Positions 8,463 to 15,726 of a stretch of 64,000 bases of DNA are shown here, piece by piece. Position numbers and translations under genes: made by a program. Within the stretch, counting starts at the first letter, position 1. Each line of letters starts with the position of its first letter. Where the stretch lies: assembly GCA_043753895.1 (NCBI GenBank), contig JAYUWK010000052.1:181845-245844 (forward strand). Reading direction: 5' to 3'. Source of the stretch: WLMZ01 sp043753895. Lineage in GTDB: Bacteria; Actinomycetota; Acidimicrobiia; Acidimicrobiales; Ilumatobacteraceae. The notes beneath the pieces were generated by a model. The model saw only the letters and a program-made list of their open reading frames with translations. It did no database searches and was not told where the DNA came from.

Positions 8463-9445
8463 CGCGCCTTGCCGGCATCCTGGCCAGCATCCCCAGTCCA
8501 TCGGGCGGCACGTTCAACATCGGCCCACTGCGCATCCACGCCTATGGCCTGATGATTGCCCTCGGCATCGTTGCGGGTGTCTGGCTGATGGGCCGCCGGT
8601 TCGAGCAACGCTGCATCGGCACGCGAGACGACGCAACGGCGGTCGCGATGTGGGGCGTACTCGGTGGCATCATCGGGGCGCGGCTGTATCACGTGGCCAC
8701 CGACTGGTCGAAGTTCTCCGGTCATCTCATCGACATCCCCAAGATCTGGCAGGGTGGCCTCGGTATCCCTGGCGGCTTGCTCCTCGGTGTCCTCGCCGGC
8801 GTATGGGCGATGCGCAGGCGCAACATCCCGGTGGCCATCGCGCTCGACTGTGCCGCGCCGGCCCTGCCGCTCGCCCAGTCAATCGGACGTTGGGGCAACT
8901 GGTTCAATCAGGAGTTGTTCGGACGAGCCACCACACTGCCATGGGGTCTGAAGATAGACGACGCCCACCTGCCCCCGGGCTACGCGTCGGGCACGCTGTT
9001 CCACCCCACGTTCCTGTACGAGTCGCTCGCCAACCTCGCGCTCTGCGGGCTGCTGCTGCTCATCGACCGCCGCCGCTCGCTTCGCCCTGGCCATCTGTTG
9101 GCCATGTACTTCATCGGGTACGGCGTGATCCGTTTCTTCGTCGAGGGCCTGCGCATCGACGAAGCCCATCATGTCGGCGGTCTGCGCTGGAACCAGTGGG
9201 TCGCCTTGGCAGCCGTGGTAGGTGGCGGCCTGTACATCGCGATCTCGTCACGCCGCGAACTGCCGGCACCAGCCGAGACGACTTCCGAGCCAGCTACCGA
9301 GCCAGCTACCCCGCCAGATAGCGAGCCAGGTACCCCGCCAGCTACCGAGCCAGCTAGCGTGCCAGGTACCCCGCCAGCTACGGAGCCAGCTACCGAGCCA
9401 GGTCGCGAAGACGCTCCGCCAGCACCTCAGGAATCACTGGATTGA
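8459..9445 (+). CDS. lgt: Prolipoprotein diacylglyceryl transferase
   Basis: A membrane enzyme that moves diacylglycerol from phosphatidylglycerol to the lipobox cysteine of prolipoproteins, the first step in lipoprotein maturation. The signature GRWGNWFNQELFG and the HPTFLYES motif are both present, among about seven transmembrane helices. The GTG start at 8459 overlaps the esterase stop (GTGA). Of 328 residues, the last ~65 are a Pro/Glu/Thr/Ala-rich tail built from repeats of EPATEPATPP type, encoded by a 12-bp tandem repeat; the last 56 bp run antisense into the 3' end of galT. The tail is outside the family core. The lipoproteins coded at 12.4, 26.8, 41.5 and 43.0 kb are likely substrates. 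Confidence 0.95.
   Translation: MTRLAGILASIPSPSGGTFNIGPLRIHAYGLMIALGIVAGVWLMGRRFEQRCIGTRDDATAVAMWGVLGGIIGARLYHVATDWSKFSGHLIDIPKIWQGGLGIPGGLLLGVLAGVWAMRRRNIPVAIALDCAAPALPLAQSIGRWGNWFNQELFGRATTLPWGLKIDDAHLPPGYASGTLFHPTFLYESLANLALCGLLLLIDRRRSLRPGHLLAMYFIGYGVIRFFVEGLRIDEAHHVGGLRWNQWVALAAVVGGGLYIAISSRRELPAPAETTSEPATEPATPPDSEPGTPPATEPASVPGTPPATEPATEPGREDAPPAPQESLD
9287..9403 (+). repeat. 12-bp tandem repeat coding the Lgt C-terminal tail
   Basis: About 9.75 copies of a 12-bp unit of the form GAGCCAGCTACC, with variants starting CCGCCAG or GTGCCAG and with AGGTACC in place of AGCTACC. Each unit codes four residues (EPAT, PPAT, EPGT and so on). A multiple of three keeps the frame, so copy number can vary without breaking lgt. 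The last units overlap the end of galT on the other strand. Confidence 0.9.
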
Positions 9446-10271
9446 AGAACTCGCCGCAGGCAACCTCGGCGGCGGCGATGAACCGGGGCACCCCAGCGGA
9501 TCGCCATGGCGACACGATTTCGATCTGAAACCACGGTTCGGGCCACACACCGCCGGTGGGGCTCTGCATCAACCACATCATGTACGGCAATGGTTGACCG
9601 TAGAGCGCATCGAGACGCTCAAAGATATCCACGAGTAACGTCGCAAGGTCGTCGCGGCCCTGCTCGCTGAGGTGGGCGAGGTCCGGTACACGGTCGAATG
9701 GAGCCAACGTGAGGGCCACCGGATACGTGGGGGCATGCGGCACATACGCGTGCCACCCACCAACGGCCGCCACCATGCGGTCGCCCGGATCGGCATCGGG
9801 TTTCCAACCGGCAGCGAAGATGCGCTGCGGTCGTTCGGGCACGTGATCGTAGGCATAGATCTGCCCGTGCGGATGGACGATGGTGGCGCCCACCTCCGCA
9901 CCGCGGTTTTCGAACACGAGCACGAAATCGACGTCATCGCGTGCACCCAGTTCGACCGAGCGCTCGGTCCACAGATCGATCACCTTGCGGACGCCTCCAA
10001 CACCGAGCGACCATATCGTGGCGTCGTGATGGGGAGTGTAGAGCACGACCTCACAACGATCGCCCGGCATCGCGGGCCACCGGTTGCGAAACCAGCGCGT
10101 CTCGTAGTCGTCGGGCGCCTCGAGGCCTCCGGGGCAGAACGGACAGCCGGTGCTCGGTAGGTTCGGACGTGCCTGACGAGAGCCGACCACATGCACGATG
10201 GTGCCGAGAAACGGATCCACGCGGCGATCACTCGGCGGCGACACCACTTCTGCGGAGTGAGTAGTGGTCAT
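9390..10271 (-). CDS. galT: Galactose-1-phosphate uridylyltransferase
   Basis: A Leloir-pathway enzyme that exchanges UMP between UDP-glucose and galactose-1-phosphate. The histidine-triad active site HPHGQ is clear in ATIVHPHGQIYAYDHVP. CPFCPGG near the N-terminus matches the zinc-site region, and GEFFNPVIPE is near the end. At 293 residues it is shorter than the ~350 of E. coli GalT but comparable to compact actinobacterial forms. It is the last gene of the left-facing arm of the alpha-galactoside locus; its start overlaps the ABC ATPase stop by 4 nt. Galactose freed by the nearby alpha-galactosidase would feed it. No galK or galE is in the window. Confidence 0.92.
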   Translation of the reverse strand: MTTTHSAEVVSPPSDRRVDPFLGTIVHVVGSRQARPNLPSTGCPFCPGGLEAPDDYETRWFRNRWPAMPGDRCEVVLYTPHHDATIWSLGVGGVRKVIDLWTERSVELGARDDVDFVLVFENRGAEVGATIVHPHGQIYAYDHVPERPQRIFAAGWKPDADPGDRMVAAVGGWHAYVPHAPTYPVALTLAPFDRVPDLAHLSEQGRDDLATLLVDIFERLDALYGQPLPYMMWLMQSPTGGVWPEPWFQIEIVSPWRSAGVPRFIAAAEVACGEFFNPVIPEVLAERLRDLAR

Positions 10272-11365
10272 TTCGGGCTGGTCAGGCGCAGGCCCGTTGC
10301 CGTGTCGAAAAGGTGCACGACGCCATGATCGGGAATGAGGCTGATCGTGTCCCCCGCGCGCGTACCGCTGAGACCCTCGGCGCGGGCAACGACAAAGCCC
10401 TCGACACCCTCGACTCCGGGAACCGTGCAGTACAAGAACGCGTCGGAACCAAGTTCCTCGACGGTTTCGACTGTGGCATCGAGCCCACCATGTGTACCGT
10501 GCGCGGCGACACTGAGCCCCTCGGGGCGTAGTCCAATGGTGACGGCGTCGGACGTGAGCCCACTTCGCTGCTCGGGCGTGAGCGGCACGGTCATCGACCC
10601 GATCGTCGCTCCCCCCTCGGTGACGTGTGCCTGGAGCAGGTTCATCGCCGGGGACCCGATGAAGCCGGCAACGAAGATGTTCACGGGACTGATGAACAAC
10701 TCACGCGGCGACGCGCACTGCTGCAGGATGCCATCTTTGAGGACCGCCACGCGATCGCCCATGGTCATCGCCTCGACCTGATCATGCGTCACGTACAACG
10801 TGGTGACTCCGAGACGGCGCTGGAGCGCTGCGATCTGGGTACGTGTCTGCACGCGGAGTTTGGCATCTAGGTTCGAGAGCGGCTCGTCCATCAGGAACAC
10901 CTTGGGCTGACGCACGATGGCGCGGCCCATCGCAACGCGCTGACGCTGACCACCGGACAGCTTTGCGGGCTTGCGATTGAGGTAGTCCTGCAGATCGAGC
11001 AGGGCGGCGGCCTCCTTTACACGCTGGGTGATCTCGTCCTTCGGAAGCTTCTTGATCTTGAGATGAAATCCGATGTTCTCGGCCACAGTCATGTGCGGGT
11101 ACAGTGCGTAGCTCTGGAACACCATCGCGATATCGCGCTCGCGCGGTGGCAACATCGTGACATCGATGTCGCCAATAAAGACACTGCCGCCGTCGATGGG
11201 TTCGAGTCCTGCGAGCATGCGCAATGTGGTGCTCTTGCCGCAGCCCGATGGGCCGACGAGAACGAGGAACTCGCCATCTTCGATCGTGAGGTTGAGCGAG
11301 TCGACAGCAGGGTGCTGTCCACTCTGATAGATACGACTTGCATTTTCAAACGTCACGGTTGCCAT
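10268..11365 (-). CDS. Sugar ABC transporter ATP-binding protein (MsmK/UgpC type)
   Basis: The 365-residue ATPase of a carbohydrate importer of the CUT1 family. Walker A GPSGCGKST, Q-loop VFQSYALYPHMTV, signature LSGGQRQRVAMGRA, Walker B VFLMDEPLSNLDAKLR and H-loop YVTHDQ are intact. The C-terminal ~130 residues form the MalK-like TOBE/regulatory domain with GLRPEGL. It has a one-base stop/start overlap (TGATG) with the DeoR gene upstream and a 4-nt overlap with galT downstream. The matching permeases and binding protein are in the divergent arm, so this is taken as their motor; such ATPases can also serve several sugar importers. Confidence 0.95.
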   Translation of the reverse strand: MATVTFENASRIYQSGQHPAVDSLNLTIEDGEFLVLVGPSGCGKSTTLRMLAGLEPIDGGSVFIGDIDVTMLPPRERDIAMVFQSYALYPHMTVAENIGFHLKIKKLPKDEITQRVKEAAALLDLQDYLNRKPAKLSGGQRQRVAMGRAIVRQPKVFLMDEPLSNLDAKLRVQTRTQIAALQRRLGVTTLYVTHDQVEAMTMGDRVAVLKDGILQQCASPRELFISPVNIFVAGFIGSPAMNLLQAHVTEGGATIGSMTVPLTPEQRSGLTSDAVTIGLRPEGLSVAAHGTHGGLDATVETVEELGSDAFLYCTVPGVEGVEGFVVARAEGLSGTRAGDTISLIPDHGVVHLFDTATGLRLTSPK

Positions 11366-12234
11366 CAGGCTCTCCTTCGGAGATCGAGCGAGGGAAGATC
11401 GGGTTCATTGGGATCGGCGATGAGGACACGGCCGACATGTTCGTCGAGTGAGTCGCGTGCAGCCTGGGAGATAGTGGCGTCGGTGACGACGGTGTCGGCA
11501 TCGTGGAGCGCGGCGATGGAACTGAGTCCGGTGACGTTCCACTTGGTGTGATCGGCGAGCACCACCAGGCGTTGCGTGGCCTCGGCGAAGGCCCGGTTGG
11601 TCTCGGCCTCGGTAAGGTTCGGCGTAGTGAAACCGGCGCGCGCACTCATGCCGTGCACGCCCATGAACACCGCGTCGAAGTGGAGCAACCGCAACGCCTG
11701 CACGGCGACCGGCCCAACGAGCGCATCCGATGGTGTTCGGACTCCACCGGTGAGGATGACTGTGCGATCCGCACGCGGGCTCTGGTGCAGGATCTCGGCG
11801 ACCCGAATGGAGTTGGTCACCACGATCAGATCCGCGATTTCGGTGAGGTGATAGGCGAGCTGCCACGTGGTGGTCCCGGCGGTGACGCCGATGGCCGTAC
11901 CCGAGCGCACGAGCGTGGCTGCGGCGCGAGCGATCGCGATCTTTTCGTTCGTGTTGCGCAGCGACTTGGCGGCAAAGCCGGGTTCGTCGGCACTGCGATC
12001 GGCGAGTGCGGTGGCCCCGCCGTGCACCTTCTCGACAAGGCCGGCGTCGTGCAGAACATCGAGGTCGCGCCGCACCGTCATGTCACTCACACCCAACTGC
12101 ACGGCGAGCTCGGTGACGCGCACAGCGCCGCGCTGGCGGACCTCGGCGAGGATGAGCTCATGCCGCTGACGGGCGAGGGCACGCGAGGCAGTGAGATCGT
12201 TCGGTGGCGAGACCCCGGTAGCCATGTCGGTCAT
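11365..12234 (-). CDS. DeoR-family transcriptional regulator
   Basis: A 289-residue repressor-type regulator. The N-terminal winged helix has RGAVRVTELAVQLGVSDM followed by TVRRDLDVLHDAGLV, the DeoR signature. The C-terminal DeoRC sugar-phosphate domain includes GVTAGTTTWQLA, ILTGG and VLADHTKW. ATG at 12234 (MTDMATG) is chosen; the open frame runs upstream but that part crosses the intergenic operator region. First gene of the leftward arm galT-ATPase-deoR, divergent from the binding-protein operon. Family members are released from DNA by phosphorylated sugars. The half-sites in the 200-bp gap probably bind it, controlling both arms; that is inference from position and sequence. Confidence 0.92.
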   Translation of the reverse strand: MTDMATGVSPPNDLTASRALARQRHELILAEVRQRGAVRVTELAVQLGVSDMTVRRDLDVLHDAGLVEKVHGGATALADRSADEPGFAAKSLRNTNEKIAIARAAATLVRSGTAIGVTAGTTTWQLAYHLTEIADLIVVTNSIRVAEILHQSPRADRTVILTGGVRTPSDALVGPVAVQALRLLHFDAVFMGVHGMSARAGFTTPNLTEAETNRAFAEATQRLVVLADHTKWNVTGLSSIAALHDADTVVTDATISQAARDSLDEHVGRVLIADPNEPDLPSLDLRRRA

Positions 12235-12263
12235 GGTTGCCGATGTTTGTCGCGAAGTCAACA

Positions 12264-12330
12264 GAATCGAACGAAAAATGTTGCGATTCGTGTTCGATTC
12301 ATGGGACCTTCGGCACTTTGTGTTCGTTTC
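12264..12330. promoter_or_regulatory. Probable DeoR operator region with three half-sites
   Basis: GAATCGAAC at 12264-12272 and GTTCGATTC at 12292-12300 are perfect 9-bp inverted arms, 19 bp apart. A third related copy, TGTTCGTTTC, lies at 12321-12330. The shared core TGTTCG resembles GlpR/DeoR-type half-sites known from other bacteria. The region sits between the divergent deoR and binding-protein genes, just upstream of the candidate rightward promoter, so bound regulator would block or loop both. Binding by the adjacent DeoR protein is inference. Confidence 0.6.
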
Positions 12331-12343
12331 TGCGCGGAATGGC

Positions 12344-12373
12344 TTGACACATTGGACACTTCCATGACACATT
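12344..12373 (+). promoter_or_regulatory. Candidate promoter of the alpha-galactoside uptake operon
   Basis: A perfect TTGACA at 12344-12349 is followed after 18 bases by CACATT (12368-12373), a weak -10 match. The binding-protein ATG is 62 bases on and is preceded by a GGGGGAG Shine-Dalgarno. The -10 call is tentative; the -35 is the stronger evidence. Confidence 0.4.
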
Positions 12374-12434
12374 GCGTTTACTGAGTCGGAGTATTTCCGC
12401 AGGTAGGTATCCACACAACACAAAAGGGGGAGAC

Positions 12435-13808
12435 ATGTCCGGGACAACCGAACAGTCACCAAGCCCGCGCGACGTCGGGTTTTCCATCAATCGCCGTCAG
12501 GTCCTGATCGGTGGTGCAGGCGCCGCAGGCGCCGCAGCCCTGCTCGCGGCCTGTGGCTCAGACGCCAAGACCACACCCGCCACAACCGGCGGCACCACGG
12601 CTGGCACGACGGCTGGTACGACGGCGGGAACCACCGCCGGAACCAGCGGTGCTGCTCCGGGTGGCGAGGTCACCTTCGGCTCGAACTACAGCGATGCCAA
12701 GCCCAAGCAGGCGATGCAGGCTGCGATCGACACCACCGGTTTGAAGGTCAAGGTCAACACCACCGACCACAACAGCTTTCAGGACAACATCACCAACTAT
12801 CTGGCCCAGCCCGACGATGTGTTGTGCTGGTTCGCCGGTTACCGCATGCGCTTCTTCGCCGACAAGGGCCTCGTTGGCGACGTCAGCGATGTGTGGAGCA
12901 AGCTCACCGATTTCGGCGAGAGCTTCAAGACGGCCAGCACCGGCAACGACGGCAAGCAGTACTTCGTGCCGCTGTACTACTACCCCTGGGCAGTGCACTA
13001 CCGCAAGAGCGTGTTCGCCGAAAAGGGCTACAAGGTCCCCACCAACAAAGCCGAGCTCGTTGCCCTGGCCACCAAGATGCAGGCCGACGGCCTCATTCCG
13101 TTCGCCTACGCCAACGATGGCAAGTGGCCGGTGCAGGGTACGTTCGACATCTTGAACATGCGCGTCAACGGCTACAAGTACCACGTCGATCTGCTCGCCG
13201 GAAAAGAGAAGTGGACCGACCCCAAGACCAAGGCCGTGTTCACTGCATGGGCCGAGCTGCTCCCGTTCCATCAGACCGGCGCCAACAGCCGCACCTGGCA
13301 AGAGGCCGCGACCTCGTTGGAGAAGAAGGAAGCTGGCATGTACTACCTCGGTACGTTCGTTGCAACGAACTCCAAGGATAAGGCGTACCTCGACGACCTC
13401 GACTTCTTCAACTTCCCGGCACTCGACGACAAGGTCGGTGCCGATGCGCTCGACGCACCGATCGACGGGTTCATGATGGCCGCAAAGCCGAAGAACGTGG
13501 AGGGCGCCAAGGCGCTGCTCGCCGGTCTCGGTACATCCAAGGCAGTGGATGCCTTCTTGAAGATCGAAGGTGCCAGCGTTGCCGCAAATGGCAAGGCCGA
13601 CACCTCGGGCTACAACGCCATTCAGAAGAAGTCCGAAGAACTGGTCAGCAAGGCCAAGAACATTGCCCAGTTCCTCGACCGTGACACCAGCCCCGATTTC
13701 GTCAAGAACGTGATCGCTGACGCCTTTGCAGCGTTCGTAGCCGACCCCACCCAGGTCGACACGATCCTGAAGGGCATCGAGGACAAGAAGTCCACGTACC
13801 TCAGCTGA
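12435..13808 (+). CDS. Sugar ABC transporter substrate-binding lipoprotein (Tat type)
   Basis: A 457-residue extracellular solute-binding protein family 1 member. The N-terminus has a twin-arginine pair R20-R21 in INRRQVLIGG, a hydrophobic alanine/glycine stretch and the lipobox LAAC with C40, so it is probably exported folded by Tat and lipidated by Lgt. A Thr/Gly/Ala linker (TTAG repeats, residues ~53-70) tethers the binding domain. ATG at 12435 follows AAAAGGGGGAGAC; the longer open frame start is rejected because it lacks a signal. First gene of binding protein-permease-permease-alpha-galactosidase, so the ligand is probably a galactosyl oligosaccharide such as melibiose or raffinose. Confidence 0.93.
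   Translation: MSGTTEQSPSPRDVGFSINRRQVLIGGAGAAGAAALLAACGSDAKTTPATTGGTTAGTTAGTTAGTTAGTSGAAPGGEVTFGSNYSDAKPKQAMQAAIDTTGLKVKVNTTDHNSFQDNITNYLAQPDDVLCWFAGYRMRFFADKGLVGDVSDVWSKLTDFGESFKTASTGNDGKQYFVPLYYYPWAVHYRKSVFAEKGYKVPTNKAELVALATKMQADGLIPFAYANDGKWPVQGTFDILNMRVNGYKYHVDLLAGKEKWTDPKTKAVFTAWAELLPFHQTGANSRTWQEAATSLEKKEAGMYYLGTFVATNSKDKAYLDDLDFFNFPALDDKVGADALDAPIDGFMMAAKPKNVEGAKALLAGLGTSKAVDAFLKIEGASVAANGKADTSGYNAIQKKSEELVSKAKNIAQFLDRDTSPDFVKNVIADAFAAFVADPTQVDTILKGIEDKKSTYLS
12591..12644 (+). repeat. 12-bp repeat coding the lipoprotein linker
   Basis: Four and a half copies of a degenerate 12-bp unit (GGCACCACGGCT, GGCACGACGGCT, GGTACGACGGCG, GGAACCACCGCC, then GGAACC), each giving GTTA. It forms the flexible spacer between the lipid anchor and the binding domain. 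Confidence 0.8.
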
Positions 13809-13822
13809 ACGACGTACCAGGC

Positions 13823-14818
13823 ATGTCTACAGACATCACGTCAGCGTCAGACATCGCGACAGCGGCGCCCCCACATCGGGGGCGCCGTCGTCGTTACAGC
13901 CAGTTGTCGCGCTCTGACAAGGTGTGGCTGTCGTTCATGGTGGGCGTCCCCACCTTCATTCACGTCGCGTTCGTGTGGCTGCCCGCCATTGGCACGATCA
14001 TGTTGTCGTTCACCAAGTGGGACGGCATTCACCTCGGCACCTGGACCGGTGTGGGGTTCAAGAACTACTGGACCATCTTCACCGTCTTTGCCGACCGGTT
14101 CTTCCCTGCGCTGTTCAACAACCTGATTCTGCTCGTCTTCCTCGCTGTGTGCAGTCTCGTCGGTGTGCTGCTCGCCTATCTGCTCGACAAGGGCGTTCGC
14201 GGTTCGGCCATCTACCAGAGCATTTACTACCTCCCTGTCGTGCTCTCGCTCGCTGTCGTTGGCTTCATCTGGAAGAGCGTCATGTACTCGCAATCGCAGG
14301 GCCTGTTCAACCTCGGGCGCACCGCGCCGATCGACTTCCTCGGTAACTCACAGAAACTGTTCGAGTTCCACGTTCCCTTTCTCGACTTCCCGCTCGGTCT
14401 CACCAAGAACTTCGCCGCGCTGCTCGTTGCAATGGCTTGGCGACACATTGGTTATGTGATGGTGCTCTATCTCGCCGGCCTCAAGAGCGTGGATCCCTCG
14501 CTACGCGAGGCGGCCTCCATCGATGGTTGCAACGAATGGCAGACCTTCCGACGCGTGGTGTTCCCGGTGATGAAGCCGATCAACGTGGTCGTGCTGGTCA
14601 TCACCGTGATCGAAGCGTTGCGTGCCTTCGACATCATCGTGGCCCTGAAAGAGCCCGTCGGCACCACCGTGCTCGGTGTACTCGTGAAGAACAACCTCAC
14701 CGGTGAGGGCGGCGGACAAGTGGGAATCGGCTCGGCCTACGGCGTGATCTTGCTGCTGCTGTGTCTGGGTTTCATCATCTGGTACCTCATCAACAACTAT
14801 CGCGAGCAGGAATTGTGA
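13823..14818 (+). CDS. Sugar ABC transporter permease (MalF/UgpA type)
   Basis: A 331-residue inner-membrane permease with about six transmembrane helices after a short charged N-terminal tail. The cytoplasmic EAA loop that docks on the ATPase is clear: EAASIDGCNEWQTFRRVVFP. Helices include VWLSFMVGVPTFIHVAFVW and VVLSLAVVGFIWKSV. It starts 14 bp after the binding-protein stop, and its stop overlaps the next permease (GTGA), so the pair is coupled and should form a heterodimer. Expected substrate: alpha-galactosides, from the downstream GH36 gene. Confidence 0.93.
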   Translation: MSTDITSASDIATAAPPHRGRRRRYSQLSRSDKVWLSFMVGVPTFIHVAFVWLPAIGTIMLSFTKWDGIHLGTWTGVGFKNYWTIFTVFADRFFPALFNNLILLVFLAVCSLVGVLLAYLLDKGVRGSAIYQSIYYLPVVLSLAVVGFIWKSVMYSQSQGLFNLGRTAPIDFLGNSQKLFEFHVPFLDFPLGLTKNFAALLVAMAWRHIGYVMVLYLAGLKSVDPSLREAASIDGCNEWQTFRRVVFPVMKPINVVVLVITVIEALRAFDIIVALKEPVGTTVLGVLVKNNLTGEGGGQVGIGSAYGVILLLLCLGFIIWYLINNYREQEL

Positions 14819-15723
14819 GCAGTGGCCTGACCCTCGTGCAGCGCAAACCCGGCTATTCGAAGCCGCTGCGATTTCTGACGTATGCGTTTCTTACTGCTGT
14901 CGCACTCGCGTGGATGGTGCCCATCGTCGGGGCCTTCTACTCATCGCTGCGTCCCTACGACGAGACACAACGCAAAGGCATCTTCTCGATGCCCGACAGC
15001 TTGTCGTTCAAGAACTACGGCGACGCGTTCAAGCAGGGCGGCATGGGTGGCTGGGGCGGCACATTCGCCAATACAGCATTCATCGTGTTTCCGTCGATCG
15101 CGCTCATTCTGTTGTTTTCGAGCCTCATGGCCTTTGCCGTCAGTCGGTTCAGTTGGCGATTCAACGTCACGCTGCTGCTGATCTTCACCGCTGGCAACCT
15201 GTTGCCTGCGCAAGTGATCTTCAAGCCGCTGTTCTCGTTCTTCGAACACATGCCGTGGCCAGACTTCCTGAGCGACACCAACACCGGCCACCTCCTCGGT
15301 ACCAAAATCTCCGTCATCATCATCCACGTCGCATTCCAGACCGGATTCTGCACCTTCGTCTTGAGCAACTACATGAAGACCATCCCCAAAGAACTCAATG
15401 AGGCAGCGAGCGTTGATGGTGCAAGCGTGCCACGCCAGTTCTTCCAGATCATCATGCCCTTGTGCCGCCCCGCGCTGGCCGCACTCGCCACGCTCCAGTT
15501 CACGTGGCTCTACAACGACTTCTTCTGGGCCGTGGTGCTCTTGAACCAGGGCTCGGAACGCCCGATTACGTCGTCGATCGCGAACCTCGGAGGGCAGTAC
15601 TTCAGTAACGACAACCTCATTGCGGCCGGCTCGATGATCATTGCAATGCCCACCCTTGCGGTGTATCTGATGCTGCAGAAGCAGTTCATCAGTGGGCTCA
15701 CACTCGGCGCCAGCAAGGGGTAA
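14815..15723 (+). CDS. Sugar ABC transporter permease (MalG/UgpB-partner type)
   Basis: The 302-residue second permease subunit. It starts at GTG 14815 inside the previous stop (GTGA); the earlier ATG in this frame lies within the upstream permease and lacks family similarity. Six transmembrane helices are expected, beginning with FLTYAFLTAVALAWMVPIV. The EAA loop reads NEAASVDGASVPRQFFQIIMP. Its stop is 3 bp before the alpha-galactosidase ATG. Together with the preceding permease, the Tat lipoprotein and the divergent ATPase it makes a complete CUT1 importer. Confidence 0.93.
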   Translation: MSSGLTLVQRKPGYSKPLRFLTYAFLTAVALAWMVPIVGAFYSSLRPYDETQRKGIFSMPDSLSFKNYGDAFKQGGMGGWGGTFANTAFIVFPSIALILLFSSLMAFAVSRFSWRFNVTLLLIFTAGNLLPAQVIFKPLFSFFEHMPWPDFLSDTNTGHLLGTKISVIIIHVAFQTGFCTFVLSNYMKTIPKELNEAASVDGASVPRQFFQIIMPLCRPALAALATLQFTWLYNDFFWAVVLLNQGSERPITSSIANLGGQYFSNDNLIAAGSMIIAMPTLAVYLMLQKQFISGLTLGASKG

Positions 15724-15726
15724 CAC

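Noticed and set aside
11195..11220. A tRNA T-arm-like GGTTCGAGTCC
   Set aside because: It lies inside the coding sequence of the sugar ABC ATPase; no acceptor, D or anticodon stems can be drawn around it.
12235..12462. Upstream extension of the DeoR frame
   Set aside because: It crosses the operator and promoter region and encodes cysteine/arginine-rich sequence with no homology to DeoR proteins.
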